A stretch of 64,000 bases of DNA from Colwellia psychrerythraea (GCF_000764225.1 NZ_JQED01000005.1:579865-643864); one strand, 5' to 3'; shown: positions 28,512-40,631, numbered from the stretch's first letter. Program-made: numbers and translations. The notes: a model not told the origin generated them from the sequence alone.

Positions 28512-28864
28512 ATTTTTTCTAATTCCTGATTTATCGCCTTATTATCAAGCTGATCAATACCAGATTTAACCATGACGACTATATCTATTGCAGGTAGATT
28601 ATCTTGATTTAAGCGAAAGCTTTCTCGGACTTGTCTTTTTACACGATTACGCTGTACAGCAAGTTTGACTCGTTTTTTGGCAATAGCTAAGCCTAAACGA
28701 TTTTTAGCAACTGTATTATGTCTATCGGAGACGAGAGTATGAGGTTTTGGTGTTACTAATAAAGTAAAGTGGCGAGAGCCAAAGCGGATAGGTTTAGAAA
28801 AAACAGCTTGAAAATGACCGGGAGTCAACAGACGTGACTCCCGATTAAATTTGTAAGTAGCCAT
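28478..28864 (-). CDS. rnpA: Ribonuclease P protein component
   Basis: The 128-residue basic protein carries the RNase P protein signature [13 protein letters not shown] at 72-84 and the beta-sheet N-terminus with [17 protein letters not shown]. It binds the RNase P RNA and helps cleave 5' leaders from pre-tRNA. It lies 43 bp after rpmH and overlaps yidD. Confidence 0.96.
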   Translation of the reverse strand: MATYKFNRESRLLTPGHFQAVFSKPIRFGSRHFTLLVTPKPHTLVSDRHNTVAKNRLGLAIAKKRVKLAVQRNRVKRQVRESFRLNQDNLPAIDIVVMVKSGIDQLDNKAINQELEKIWRKIIQRHKN

Positions 28865-28907
28865 AATCAGGCTACCTTATATCAAAAATTGTAAACAAGA
28901 TTTGATA

Positions 28908-29042
28908 CTATGCGCTAAGACGTGCACGGCCTTTGGCACGACGACGAGCTATAACAGCACGTCCGTTTTTAGTTGCCATACGAGCACGGAATCCGTGGTT
29001 ACGCTTACGCTTCAATACGCTAGGTTGAAATGTTCTTTTCAT
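28908..29042 (-). CDS. rpmH: 50S ribosomal protein L34
   Basis: The 44-residue protein starts [20 protein letters not shown] and ends KGRARLSA, which is full-length bacterial L34. A longer in-frame start at 29093 is not credible because the L34 N-terminus is invariant. A near-ideal sigma70 promoter lies upstream at 29117-29145. It is the first gene of the rpmH-rnpA-yidD-yidC operon, divergent from dnaA. Confidence 0.97.
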   Translation of the reverse strand: MKRTFQPSVLKRKRNHGFRARMATKNGRAVIARRRAKGRARLSA

Positions 29043-29116
29043 TACACTAATCCGTCGGTTGTTGTTGCCCTGGCAAAACAGCCTATTGAGCACACATGTC
29101 TAAAAAATGAGGCCGA

Positions 29117-29145
29117 ATATTAAAGCTTGTTAGGGGAATTGTCAA
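29117..29145 (-). promoter_or_regulatory. Sigma70 promoter of rpmH
   Basis: On the minus strand the -35 box is TTGACA (complement at 29140-29145) and the -10 box is TAATAT (complement at 29117-29122), separated by exactly 17 bp. This predicts a leader of roughly 70 nt before the rpmH start. Confidence 0.8.
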
Positions 29146-29419
29146 TGATTTATGTTAGCTATTTTAACGAAGATCCTTACTTTTCATTAGAGGATCATTA
29201 TGATCTTCATTGGAAATGCCAATGATATTCACAGTTTTAACACATTAGTGTTTTATTCTCTTAATAACTAATTCAGTTAAATGTTGCTTTAAAGTAAATT
29301 ATTCTAATAATTAGTATACTTTTTTTTGTTCCTGTTCTTTGTTTTTATCTTTATTTAATAACCGTTTAACTTTATTTCATTAAAAAATAATTAGAATAGT
29401 CAAAAGTCAATATTGCACT

Positions 29420-29428
29420 TGTGGATAA
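29420..29428 (-). promoter_or_regulatory. DnaA box in the dnaA promoter region
   Basis: TGTGGATAA is the complement of the consensus DnaA box TTATCCACA. It lies 56 bases before the dnaA start codon in the 442-bp rpmH-dnaA gap, as expected for DnaA autoregulation. The rest of the gap is AT-rich, with three GATC sites near 29171, 29194 and 29201 and no ORF. Confidence 0.75.
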
Positions 29429-29484
29429 CTCAATAGATAATAGGCATCAGAAAAATAATAGCCTAGTTACTACTGGAGTTTTGG

Positions 29485-30870
29485 TTGGATCATTCCCCTT
29501 GGCAAAGATGCCTATCTGTTCTACAAGAAGAATTGCCTGCTCAGCAGTTTAGTATGTGGATCCGACCTTTACAATGCGTCATAAATGATAATGTTATGAC
29601 ACTCTATGCTCCTAACCGTTTTGTTTTAGACTGGGTTAGAGATAAATATGTAAATCGTATCAACGAACTGCTTACTCTTAATGAATCAAGTAATCCATTA
29701 TTACTTCGATTTGATGTGGGTAGTAAACCGGTAATTGATAATACCGTTACTAATAGTTCAGTGGGTAAAAGTACGAGTGGTAATGAAGCTTTGTTTGCCA
29801 AAGCAGCTTCAACACCGAAAGTAACTGAACCTGAAAGTAATATTCCAAAGAAAACCAATGTCCGGTTAAATTACACTTTTGATAATTTTGTCGAAGGTAA
29901 ATCTAACCAGCTTGCTCGAGCAGCAGCCTCACAAGTGGCAGATAATCCTGGTACTGCATACAACCCATTATTCATATACGGTGGTACTGGTTTAGGTAAA
30001 ACGCATTTATTACATGCTGTTGGTAATGGAATTTTACTCAATAAACCTAATGCTAAAATTGCTTATATGCATTCCGAGCGTTTTGTACAAGATATGGTAA
30101 GAGCATTACAAAATAATGCTATGGAAAAATTTAAACAATATTATCGTAGTGTTGATGCGCTACTTATTGATGATATTCAATTCTTTGCAGGTAAAGAGCG
30201 AACTCAGGAAGAATTCTTCCACACGTTTAATGCTTTACTTGAAGGAAATCAGCAGGTTATATTGACCAGTGACCGATATCCAAAAGAAATTAATGGCGTA
30301 GATGATAGATTGAAATCTCGATTTGGTTGGGGCTTAACATTAGCAATAGAGCCACCAGAACTTGAAACTCGTGTTGCGATACTAAAACGTAAAGCTCAAG
30401 AAAGTCAGATTAATTTAGCCGATGAAGTTGCATTTTTTATTGCTAAACGACTCCGTTCTAACGTTCGTGAGTTGGAAGGGGCATTAAACCGTGTTATTGC
30501 TAATGCTAACTTTACAGGTCGTGCAATAACCATCGATTTTGTCCGTGAAGCTTTACGAGATTTACTCGCCTTACAAGACAAGCTTGTTACTATTGATAAT
30601 ATTCAACGGACGGTTGCCGAATATTATAAAATTAAAATAGCAGATCTATTGTCAAAACGACGGAACCGATCGGTTGCGAGACCTCGCCAAATAGCCATGG
30701 CTTTATCTAAAGAATTAACCAACCATAGCTTGCCTGAGATTGGTGATGCTTTTGGTGGTCGGGACCATACCACCGTTTTGCATGCCTGCCGTAAAGTGAA
30801 GTCTTTACGTGAAGAAACGCATGATATTAAAGAAGATTATTCAAACTTAATCAGAACACTTTCATCTTAA
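29485..30870 (+). CDS. dnaA: Chromosomal replication initiator protein DnaA
   Basis: The 461-residue protein contains all four DnaA domains: the N-terminal interaction domain ([11 protein letters not shown]), a variable linker (about 80-125), the AAA+ domain with Walker A GGTGLGKT at 166-173 and LLIDDIQ at 226-232, and the C-terminal DNA-binding domain with GGRDHTTV at 424-431. The start is TTG at 29485, with GGAG a few bases upstream; no in-frame ATG would give the conserved N-terminus. It initiates replication at oriC and heads the dnaA-dnaN-recF-gyrB group. Confidence 0.98.
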   Translation: MDHSPWQRCLSVLQEELPAQQFSMWIRPLQCVINDNVMTLYAPNRFVLDWVRDKYVNRINELLTLNESSNPLLLRFDVGSKPVIDNTVTNSSVGKSTSGNEALFAKAASTPKVTEPESNIPKKTNVRLNYTFDNFVEGKSNQLARAAASQVADNPGTAYNPLFIYGGTGLGKTHLLHAVGNGILLNKPNAKIAYMHSERFVQDMVRALQNNAMEKFKQYYRSVDALLIDDIQFFAGKERTQEEFFHTFNALLEGNQQVILTSDRYPKEINGVDDRLKSRFGWGLTLAIEPPELETRVAILKRKAQESQINLADEVAFFIAKRLRSNVRELEGALNRVIANANFTGRAITIDFVREALRDLLALQDKLVTIDNIQRTVAEYYKIKIADLLSKRRNRSVARPRQIAMALSKELTNHSLPEIGDAFGGRDHTTVLHACRKVKSLREETHDIKEDYSNLIRTLSS

Positions 30871-30908
30871 TTATTAATAATAAAAATAGCACTTAAGCAG
30901 GTACCAAA

Positions 30909-32012
30909 ATGAAGTTTTCACTGAATAGGGAATTACTACTTAAACCATTATTGTTGGTTTCTGGCGCAGTTGAACGTAAAAGCACTTTGCCAATTCTAAG
31001 TAATATACTTTTTGAAGTTAGTGGACATTCACTTACGTTGACGGCCACAGACTTAGAACTTGAAATGGTTGCTTATGCTGAAATTCAGAATCAAGGTGAC
31101 GATGGTAAGATTACTATTCCGGCTCGTAAACTGTTAGATATATGTAAAAGCCTACCGGAAAGCTCTTTGATTACTTTTGAAGTTATTGATGAAACTATTA
31201 AGTTATCTTCAGGTCGAAGCAGATATTCACTTTCTACATTACCCGCTGTAGATTTTCCAAATATTGAAGAGTGGAAAGGGGATGTTGAATTTCAATTATT
31301 AAAATCTGAGTTTTTGCGCTTAATTGAGAGCACTCACTTCTCGATGGCTAACCAAGATGTTCGTTATTATTTGAATGGTATGTCAATAGAAAGTGAGGGA
31401 AATGAAATTCGTTCAGTCGCTACTGATGGTCATCGGCTTGCTATTTGTAAAATATCAAATGAAACTTTAGCATTGCCTGCTAGACAAGTTATTGTTCCTC
31501 GTAAAGGGATACTTGAAATCATTCGTCTTCTCGCTCCTGTTGATGAGACTGTACAAGTGTTTCTAGGCTCCAATCATATTCGCATTATTGATAATGAATT
31601 TTCTTTTACCAGTAAATTAGTTGACGGTCGATTTCCTGATTACAGAAGAGTATTACCACGAAATGGTGATAAAGTTTTTGAAACGAATAAAGATGCACTT
31701 AAACAAGTTTTATCTCGTGCCTCTATTTTATCAAATGAAAAGTTTAAAGGGGTTCGTTTAAATTTCTCTGATACCAACTTGAAAATTACGGCCAATAACC
31801 CAGAACAAGAACAAGCAGAAGAAGAAATTGAAATTCATTTTCCTTATGGTGAGCTCGAGATCGGCTTTAACGTTAGTTATGTGCTTGATGTGTTGAGTGC
31901 TATTAAAGATGAAAATGTTAAATTTACTTTAGCAGATGCAAACAGTAGTGTAGTCATCGAAGGCAGTAGCAATGGCGAAGCGCTTTATGTTGTTATGCCT
32001 ATGCGTTTATAA
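30909..32012 (+). CDS. dnaN: DNA polymerase III beta subunit (sliding clamp)
   Basis: The 367-residue protein starts MKFSLNRELLLKPLLLVSG and has the three repeated clamp folds, with the family terminus YVVMPMRL. It matches E. coli DnaN in length (366). It forms the dimeric ring that tethers polymerases to DNA. It lies 38 bp after dnaA and 37 bp before recF. Confidence 0.98.
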   Translation: MKFSLNRELLLKPLLLVSGAVERKSTLPILSNILFEVSGHSLTLTATDLELEMVAYAEIQNQGDDGKITIPARKLLDICKSLPESSLITFEVIDETIKLSSGRSRYSLSTLPAVDFPNIEEWKGDVEFQLLKSEFLRLIESTHFSMANQDVRYYLNGMSIESEGNEIRSVATDGHRLAICKISNETLALPARQVIVPRKGILEIIRLLAPVDETVQVFLGSNHIRIIDNEFSFTSKLVDGRFPDYRRVLPRNGDKVFETNKDALKQVLSRASILSNEKFKGVRLNFSDTNLKITANNPEQEQAEEEIEIHFPYGELEIGFNVSYVLDVLSAIKDENVKFTLADANSSVVIEGSSNGEALYVVMPMRL

Positions 32013-32049
32013 ACTTCATTATTATAGTTATTAGGTACTTTTTTTTCTG

Positions 32050-33183
32050 ATGAGTGTTGCCAGGCTTACAACGTCTAACTTTAGAAACTTGTCAGCTGCT
32101 GCTATTGATTTTCACCCTAAGTTTAACTTTTTTATTGGTGATAATGGCAGTGGAAAAAGTAGCTTACTTGAAGCTATATTTTTTTTGGCGCATGGTAAAT
32201 CATTTCGAACGAGTAAAGCTGAGCATATTGCTCGTTATGATACTGTTAACTTTGTCGTTAGCATTAAAGATGTAAATGACTTACAACTCGGATTAAGTAA
32301 GGATTTGCAGACGGGCGTTACGCTTATTAAAATTAATGGAGAGCGCCATGCTCGTTTATCTGATCTTGCTAAAAATATTGCGGTTCAGATAGTCACTCCA
32401 GAAAGTTTTAAATTATTTTTTGGCGGGCCAAAAGAGCGCCGACGTTTTGTTGAGTTAGGAATGTTTCACGTGAAACATGATTCAACTAAGCAATGGCGAG
32501 AATTTAATAGGGTCCTGAAACAACGAAACGCTTGTTTACGGCAAAATTTAAATAAAGAAACGTTTGCTTATTGGACGAAATTATTTTGTCAACTATCTGA
32601 AGATATAGCAGAGGTAAGAGCTCAATATATAAAAGGTCTAATATCTGAATTACCATTTTGGTTAGATATTTTATTACCTAATATTGCTGACAAAGTTACT
32701 GTTCAATATTTGCAGGGCTGGCCGCAAAAAAAGAGTTTAATAGATGCATTGAACGATAGCCAAGAAAGAGAACAAGCTTTTGGTTATAGTATTTACGGTG
32801 CACACAAATTTGATGTTAAATTTCTTATAGCCAAACAAGCTTTGGAAAGCCAGCTTTCAAGGGGACAGCAGAAGTTGTTTTTATTGGCATTAACTTTTGC
32901 ACAAGCTAAATTAATTGCAAGAGTTAATCGAGTAAAACCAATTTTACTTATCGATGATATAGGCGCAGAATTAGATGTTAATTCTAGAAACTCTTTGTCA
33001 CGTGCTTTAAGTATTTTGGATTGCCAAGTTGTTATCACGGCAATAGAAGAAGGTGTATTACAACCTTTTATTAGTGACACATTTGTTACTGATAAAGAGA
33101 GTAGTAATAAAACAAAATATCATATGTTTCACGTGAAACAAGGTGGTATATTACCTGTGAATAATTCAGTTAAGATTGAGTAG
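32050..33183 (+). CDS. recF: DNA replication and repair protein RecF
   Basis: The 377-residue SMC-like ATPase has Walker A GDNGSGKSS at 30-38, the ABC signature LSRGQQKL in the C-terminal half, and Walker B ILLIDDIGAELD. It loads RecA at gaps through RecFOR. It is about 20 residues longer than E. coli RecF (357). Two parS palindromes lie in the gene, each reading MFHVK in frame at residues 138 and 359; the second lies in the C-terminal extension. gyrB starts 9 bp downstream. Confidence 0.97.
   Translation: MSVARLTTSNFRNLSAAAIDFHPKFNFFIGDNGSGKSSLLEAIFFLAHGKSFRTSKAEHIARYDTVNFVVSIKDVNDLQLGLSKDLQTGVTLIKINGERHARLSDLAKNIAVQIVTPESFKLFFGGPKERRRFVELGMFHVKHDSTKQWREFNRVLKQRNACLRQNLNKETFAYWTKLFCQLSEDIAEVRAQYIKGLISELPFWLDILLPNIADKVTVQYLQGWPQKKSLIDALNDSQEREQAFGYSIYGAHKFDVKFLIAKQALESQLSRGQQKLFLLALTFAQAKLIARVNRVKPILLIDDIGAELDVNSRNSLSRALSILDCQVVITAIEEGVLQPFISDTFVTDKESSNKTKYHMFHVKQGGILPVNNSVKIE
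32462..32477. promoter_or_regulatory. parS: parS centromere site 1 (inside recF)
   Basis: TGTTTCACGTGAAACA is a perfect 16-bp palindrome and a full match to the bacterial parS consensus bound by ParB. It lies about 8.5 kb from oriC. Confidence 0.95.
33125..33140. promoter_or_regulatory. parS: parS centromere site 2 (3' end of recF)
   Basis: A second perfect copy of TGTTTCACGTGAAACA lies 663 bp from the first, in the stretch coding for the C-terminal tail of RecF. Two identical 16-bp palindromes this close to oriC and parAB are not a chance event. Confidence 0.95.
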
Positions 33184-35637
<2,454 letters not shown>

Positions 35638-35656
35638 TTTTTTTTAGCACTTATTA

Positions 35657-35687
35657 AAATGCCCGGTCTTCAAATCCGGGCATTTTT
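35657..35687 (+). terminator. Rho-independent terminator of gyrB
   Basis: AAATGCCCGG (35657-35666) pairs with CCGGGCATTT (35676-35685) around a nine-base loop, followed by more T. It lies 19 bp after the gyrB stop. Confidence 0.92.
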
Positions 35688-35804
35688 GTAGAATAACTAC
35701 TCTAAAAATGGTTATAATTAATAAGCCGAATAAGATGGCAAAGCATATGAAAGATTTTTATATTCTTTGCTCAGTTAAACCAGACAAAAGTGAATTTGAA
35801 CACC

Positions 35805-36746
35805 ATGACAACTTACAATAGTAAAACTTTTCAAGGCTTAATTTTGCAATTGCAAGATTATTGGTCACGTCAAGGTTGTGCAATCGTACAGCCTCTTGAT
35901 ATGGAAGTTGGGGCCGGTACTTTCCACCCAATGACTTTTTTACGCTCAATAGGTCCTGAGCCGATTAACAGTGCATATGTGCAACCTTGCCGTCGTCCTA
36001 CGGATGGTCGTTATGGTGATAACCCAAATCGCTTACAACATTATTATCAGTTTCAAGTAATGCTAAAGCCGTCACCTAAAAATATTCAAGAGCTTTATCT
36101 GAATTCGTTAAAAGAGTTAGGTGTAGATCCACTTGTTCATGACATACGTTTCGTAGAAGATAACTGGGAATCTCCAACATTAGGTGCTTGGGGGTTAGGT
36201 TGGGAAATATGGTTAAATGGAATGGAGATTTCTCAATTTACCTATTTCCAACAAGTGGGCGGTTTAGAGTGTACGCCTGTGACTGGTGAAATTACTTACG
36301 GGTTAGAGCGCTTGGCAATGTACATCCAAAATGTGGATAGTATCTATGATCTTGTTTGGACTGATGGTCCATTAGGTACAGTATATTATCGTGATATTTT
36401 CCATCAAAATGAAGTAGAGCAATCGACTTATAATTTTGAATATGCCGATGTTGATGCACTATTTACTCAATTTGATCAGTGTGAAAAAGATAGTCAAAAA
36501 TTGATAGAAGCCAATTTACCGTTACCAGCTTATGAGCAAGTAATGAAAGCATCACATGCATTTAATTTACTTGATGCTCGCCATGCAATATCAGTAACTG
36601 AACGTCAACGTTATATTCTACGTGTTCGCACTTTATCGAAAGCTGTTGCTGAAGCTTTCTACCAAAAACGAGAAGAACTCGGTTTTCCAATGTGTAAGAA
36701 TAATGAGGCTAGTGCAAATGAAATACTAGCGAAAGGAGATAAATAA
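35805..36746 (+). CDS. glyQ: Glycyl-tRNA synthetase alpha subunit
   Basis: The 313-residue protein starts [20 protein letters not shown], which aligns with the usual GlyQ N-terminus; an in-frame GTG 15 bases earlier has no ribosome site. It contains [19 protein letters not shown] and [19 protein letters not shown], class II synthetase segments of the heterotetrameric GlyRS. Its stop overlaps the start of glyS (TAATG), so the subunits are translationally coupled. Confidence 0.97.
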   Translation: MTTYNSKTFQGLILQLQDYWSRQGCAIVQPLDMEVGAGTFHPMTFLRSIGPEPINSAYVQPCRRPTDGRYGDNPNRLQHYYQFQVMLKPSPKNIQELYLNSLKELGVDPLVHDIRFVEDNWESPTLGAWGLGWEIWLNGMEISQFTYFQQVGGLECTPVTGEITYGLERLAMYIQNVDSIYDLVWTDGPLGTVYYRDIFHQNEVEQSTYNFEYADVDALFTQFDQCEKDSQKLIEANLPLPAYEQVMKASHAFNLLDARHAISVTERQRYILRVRTLSKAVAEAFYQKREELGFPMCKNNEASANEILAKGDK

Positions 36747-38812
36747 TGACTACGGAAACACTCCTTATTGAGCTTGGTACTGAAGAGTTACCACCTAAAT
36801 CATTAAAAACATTAGCAACGGCTTTTTATGACAACATAAAGAACCAACTTGATAGCCATAATTTAGCGTATAGCGATATTAAATGGTTTGCAACACCTCG
36901 TCGTTTTGCGGTTCAAGTTATTGATTTAGCTAAAAAACAAGAAGATAAAATAGTCGAAAAACGCGGCCCAGCTGTAAATGTAGCTTTTGATGACGCTGGC
37001 AATGCGAGTAAAGCGGCACAAGGTTGGGCAAGATCGAATGGTATAGAAGTTGCTCAAGCCGAGCGCTTAGTTACTGACAAAGGTGAATGGTTACTCCATC
37101 GCGCTACGGTAACTGGCAAAGCCGTTGTTGAACTGGTACCGGATATGGTAACAATAGCACTAAATAAACTGCCTATTGCTAAACCTATGCGTTGGGGAGC
37201 TGAACGCACTCAATTTATTCGTCCAGTACAAACGTTAACTATGCTTTTGGGTAGTGATATTATTGCGGGAGAGGCCCTTGGGGTGAGCTCAAGTAATCAA
37301 GTACAAGGTCATCGTTTTCATCATGAAGGTTTAGTGAGCATTAACCATGCAAATGATTACCAAGCTGAATTAGCTAAAGCCTATGTAGAAGTCGACTTTA
37401 ATGAAAGACAAAATAAAATTGTTGCACAAATAAAGCAAGCAGCTGATGAGATGAATGCGGTAGCGTTAATTGATGAAGAGTTACTTGACGAAGTGACGGC
37501 ACTAGTTGAGTGGCCAGTTACTTTGGTTGGAACCTTTGATGAAGATTTCTTGAATGTTCCGGCAGAGCCGTTAATCTATTCGATGAAAGATCATCAGAAA
37601 TATTTTCCGGTCAATGATAAAAACGGTCAATTAATCAATAAGTTTATTTTTGTTGCTAACATAGAGTCTAAAGATCCAAGTGCGGTTATTTTTGGTAATG
37701 AAAAAGTAATTCGTCCTCGTTTAGCAGATGCTGAATTTTTCTTTAAAACAGATAAAAAACAAAGTTTAGAATCAAGGTTAGTAAGTCTTGAGTCCGTTTT
37801 ATTTCAAAAACAACTAGGTACATTGAAGGCAAAATCTGAACGTATTGCAATGTTATCTCAATTTATTGCTGAGCAATTAAACGAGAATGCGCAAGATGCA
37901 TATCGTGCTGGTTTATTAAGTAAAACAGACCTGATGTCTGATATGGTTCTAGAGTTTCCACAAGTACAAGGTACCATGGGTAAGTATTATGCATTGCATG
38001 ATGGTGAGAATGAAAATATTGCACAAGCACTGGAAGATCAATATCGCCCACGCTTTGCAGGTGACTCTTTACCTGAAGCTAATATTGGCTGTGCAGTTGC
38101 CATTAGTGACAAGATAGACAGCTTAGTAGGTATCTTTGGTATTAAACAAGCACCTAAGGGTGATAAAGACCCATTTGCTTTACGAAGAGCTGCTATTGGT
38201 AGTATTCGTATTATTATTGAAAAACAGCTTGATTTAGACCTTGCTGCGCTAATAAACAAAAGTATTGAATTATTTGGCGATAAATTGGTTAACGACAATA
38301 CAGCCAATGAAGTTCTTGAGTTTGTAATGGGGCGTTTCCGAGCTTTTTATCAAGAACAAGGGATTAGCGTTGATGTTATTCAAGCGGTATTGGCTAAAAA
38401 GCCAAGTGCGCCATTAGATTTTGAAAAACGTATCAAAGCAGTAACTTTCTTTGGTGAATTACCTGAAGCTGCGACACTTGCCGCTGCTAATAAGCGTGTA
38501 GGTAATATCTTAGCTAAATTTGATGGTGAACTTTACCAGTCATTCAATACTGATTTAGCAACAGAGCAAGCCGAGCTTGATTTAGCTAAAATTTACCAAG
38601 AAATAAACGTGAAAGTAGCGCCGTTGATGGCTGAAAAGAATTACCAAGCAGCACTTTCCGAATTGGCTCAGCTGAAAGCGCCTATTGATACTTTCTTTGA
38701 TAGTGTTATGGTCATGAGTGATGATGATGCGGTGAAAGTTAACCGTTTAACCTTACTCAATGAAATTAGAAATAGCTTCTTTGCCATTGCTGATATATCT
38801 GTTTTGCAGTAA
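36746..38812 (+). CDS. glyS: Glycyl-tRNA synthetase beta subunit
   Basis: The 688-residue protein starts LLIELGTEELPPKSL, the GlyS signature, and has full family length (E. coli 689). It contains the HD-like core, the body domain and the C-terminal anticodon-binding region. It joins GlyQ to charge tRNA-Gly. It overlaps glyQ by one base and is followed by a terminator. Confidence 0.98.
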   Translation: MTTETLLIELGTEELPPKSLKTLATAFYDNIKNQLDSHNLAYSDIKWFATPRRFAVQVIDLAKKQEDKIVEKRGPAVNVAFDDAGNASKAAQGWARSNGIEVAQAERLVTDKGEWLLHRATVTGKAVVELVPDMVTIALNKLPIAKPMRWGAERTQFIRPVQTLTMLLGSDIIAGEALGVSSSNQVQGHRFHHEGLVSINHANDYQAELAKAYVEVDFNERQNKIVAQIKQAADEMNAVALIDEELLDEVTALVEWPVTLVGTFDEDFLNVPAEPLIYSMKDHQKYFPVNDKNGQLINKFIFVANIESKDPSAVIFGNEKVIRPRLADAEFFFKTDKKQSLESRLVSLESVLFQKQLGTLKAKSERIAMLSQFIAEQLNENAQDAYRAGLLSKTDLMSDMVLEFPQVQGTMGKYYALHDGENENIAQALEDQYRPRFAGDSLPEANIGCAVAISDKIDSLVGIFGIKQAPKGDKDPFALRRAAIGSIRIIIEKQLDLDLAALINKSIELFGDKLVNDNTANEVLEFVMGRFRAFYQEQGISVDVIQAVLAKKPSAPLDFEKRIKAVTFFGELPEAATLAAANKRVGNILAKFDGELYQSFNTDLATEQAELDLAKIYQEINVKVAPLMAEKNYQAALSELAQLKAPIDTFFDSVMVMSDDDAVKVNRLTLLNEIRNSFFAIADISVLQ

Positions 38813-38835
38813 AAAATAAGCTAGCAATAAAATAA

Positions 38836-38864
38836 AAAAGGTCATGGCAACATGGCCTTTTTTT
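38836..38864 (+). terminator. Rho-independent terminator of glyQS
   Basis: AAAAGGTCATG (38836-38846) pairs with CATGGCCTTTT (38851-38861, one G-T pair) around GCAA, followed by a T-run. The short tetraloop and T-tract are typical of strong intrinsic terminators. Confidence 0.9.
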
Positions 38865-38996
38865 ATGCCCAAAATTTGAGTACTAAAAATTTAATAAATG
38901 ACATTCAAAATTTGAGCTAGATCAACAACAAGAACATAAATAGGCGTAAGGTGAATGTAAGGGGATTTATAAATACCGACCAATAAGGAGCTGGTT

Positions 38997-39311
38997 ATGC
39001 CTAGCCAAGAGATAACGATATTATTAGAAGATAAGTTAATACAATTAACAAAGCGAATTACTGCGATAGAGGCTGACTTTCATAAAGGTAGATCACAAGA
39101 TTTTTCTGAACAAGCAACAGAAACCGAAAATGATGGTGTGTTAGATGAAATTCATCACGAAGCGAAGTTAGAGTTAAGCCTCGTTAAATCAGCCTTAAAA
39201 CGGATATCTGATGGTTTATATGGTAATTGCATAGAGTGCGATGAACCGATTAACCCAGACAGACTATCGGCACTACCTTATACAACTAAATGCATTAAGT
39301 GCGCTATTTAA
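38997..39311 (+). CDS. TraR/DksA-family zinc-finger protein
   Basis: The 104-residue protein has an N-terminal helical, probably coiled-coil segment (about 5-70) and a C-terminal C4 zinc finger with Cys78, Cys81, Cys99 and Cys102 (CIECDEPINPDRLSALPYTT then KCIKC). It is shorter than DksA (151) and closer to TraR/YbiI-type members. Such proteins bind the RNA polymerase secondary channel; whether this one does is not shown. It stands alone, with GGAG a few bases before the ATG. Confidence 0.85.
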   Translation: MPSQEITILLEDKLIQLTKRITAIEADFHKGRSQDFSEQATETENDGVLDEIHHEAKLELSLVKSALKRISDGLYGNCIECDEPINPDRLSALPYTTKCIKCAI

Positions 39312-39318
39312 TAAAACA

Positions 39319-39584
39319 ATACCAATTTGATTAAATTTATTCCCTACTCAGAGCTACATTAGCGTGCTTAGAACAAGCAAAATTTTTTAAACATAGTTAT
39401 TCTATATTTTATTAATTCTGTGATGTTATCAGTTTTGCTAATTAGCTGCTAAAGGGCGAGTTTAAAAGATCCACATGCAGCGTTATTGGTTTTGACAATA
39501 GAGTAACTATTATCTTCAATCAATGCCTTGCCTTTAAGCCTTTTAATTCTCGCTGAGTGGGAAGTAACTTAATCAACTTGGTAT
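39319..39584. repeat. ATACCAA-ended inverted-repeat element, copy 2 (inverted)
   Basis: The 266-bp element starts ATACCAATTTGATTAAATTT and ends in CAACTTGGTAT. Its reverse complement matches the copy at 16682-17004 through both ends and the exact 26-bp block (39536-39561). AACA flanks both sides (39315-39318 and 39585-39588), a possible target duplication. It fills the gap between the DksA-like gene and the DUF465 gene, ending 24 bp before the latter's start. Confidence 0.8.
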
Positions 39585-39607
39585 AACAATTACTTTTGGA
39601 GAAAAAT

Positions 39608-39859
39608 ATGACATTAGAGAAACATGATTTACATCACGAATTTCCAGATTTAAAGGATGAGATACGTCACCTAAAAATCAATGATAAGCACTTTGCGCGA
39701 TTATTTACTGAATATCATGAAGTTGATCACGAAGTTAATCGAATAGAGCAGGGTGTAGAAAACACAAGTGATGAGTATTTAGAAGGCAAAAAGAAGCAAA
39801 GACTTAAGTTAAAAGATAAGTTGTTTGTTATGTTGAAAAAAGCACAAATTCCAGCGTGA
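39608..39859 (+). CDS. DUF465 (YdcH-family) small protein
   Basis: The 83-residue charged helical protein contains HEFPDLKDEIRHLKINDKHF followed by ARLFTEYHEVDHEVNRIE, the YdcH/DUF465 pattern. I chose the ATG at 39608, which has TTGGAG seven bases upstream; an in-frame TTG at 39596 is part of that ribosome site. The function of the family is unclear. A terminator follows at 39884. Confidence 0.9.
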   Translation: MTLEKHDLHHEFPDLKDEIRHLKINDKHFARLFTEYHEVDHEVNRIEQGVENTSDEYLEGKKKQRLKLKDKLFVMLKKAQIPA

Positions 39860-39883
39860 TTTTTGTTGAAGATTAACATAAAT

Positions 39884-39917
39884 ATCCCCAATACTTTATG
39901 GATTGGGGATTTTTTTT
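39884..39917 (+). terminator. Terminator after the DUF465 gene
   Basis: ATCCCCAAT (39884-39892) pairs with ATTGGGGAT (39902-39910) around a nine-base loop and is followed by seven T. The A-rich left flank is weaker, so it acts mainly on the plus strand, though lepB converges on it. Confidence 0.88.
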
Positions 39918-39935
39918 GGTAAAAATAAATGATGT

Positions 39936-40631
39936 TTAGATATCATAAATGTCTAGAAAAAAACGATTTGAGCGAGGAAGATAATAATTAGCGTAATCAA
40001 CAGAAAATGCAATTGCAGTAGCTTTTCCACGTAACTCCTGATGAGGAACAAAACCGTAAACTCGAGAATCAGCGCTGTGTCGACGGTTATCTCCTAATAC
40101 TAAATAATGACCGGCAGGAACTGTTACGGGAGAAAAATTGCTGAGTTGGTTACTAGCAGAGTTATCAATGTTGATTGAGTGTGTAATATTGTCGATTTTT
40201 TCTGTTGAAGTCGTGATTTCTTTGGCATTGACTTGGTGAATATAGCTCTGTGAATCTTTATAGGATAAGCGCTGCCCGTTTATCATAATAACCTCATTAT
40301 GCATCTCAACCATATCACCAGGTAAGCCTATGACACGCTTAATCAACCTTAAATTTGCAGCTTCAGACTCAAAGACAATAATCTCACCACGTTTAGGCGT
40401 AGCAACTGAAAGTAATGACACATCAGTAAAGGGTAAGCGGACATCATAGGCCATTTTATTAACAATGATACGATCGCCTTCCTGAATTGTGGGTTTCATT
40501 GATCCTGTGGGAACAGAATACCAGTCGGCAACAGCACTCCTAAAAACTGACATCAACAGGATGAAAAGGAGAAATTTTTTGTTACTATGTAAAAAAGAAA
40601 GGAATTTTTTATTACTAAACTTGGTCATCAT
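39936..40631 (-). CDS. lepB: Signal peptidase I (single-span)
   Basis: The S26 family protease, 231 residues from the ATG at 40631 (GGAG six bases upstream; an ATG 12 bases earlier has no site), has one N-terminal membrane segment (about 20-36). The catalytic Ser44 is in VPTGSMKPT and the Lys98 general base in RLIKRVIGLPGD. The later box GDNRRHSADSRVYG is present. It is shorter than E. coli LepB (324, two spans) and is probably an additional signal peptidase. No substrate or partner is indicated nearby. Confidence 0.88.
   Translation of the reverse strand: MMTKFSNKKFLSFLHSNKKFLLFILLMSVFRSAVADWYSVPTGSMKPTIQEGDRIIVNKMAYDVRLPFTDVSLLSVATPKRGEIIVFESEAANLRLIKRVIGLPGDMVEMHNEVIMINGQRLSYKDSQSYIHQVNAKEITTSTEKIDNITHSINIDNSASNQLSNFSPVTVPAGHYLVLGDNRRHSADSRVYGFVPHQELRGKATAIAFSVDYANYYLPRSNRFFLDIYDI

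Noticed and set aside
29043..29484. The rpmH-dnaA gap considered as an alternative oriC
   Set aside because: It has one DnaA box and few GATC sites, compared with three boxes and 13 GATC sites in the mnmG-mioC gap.
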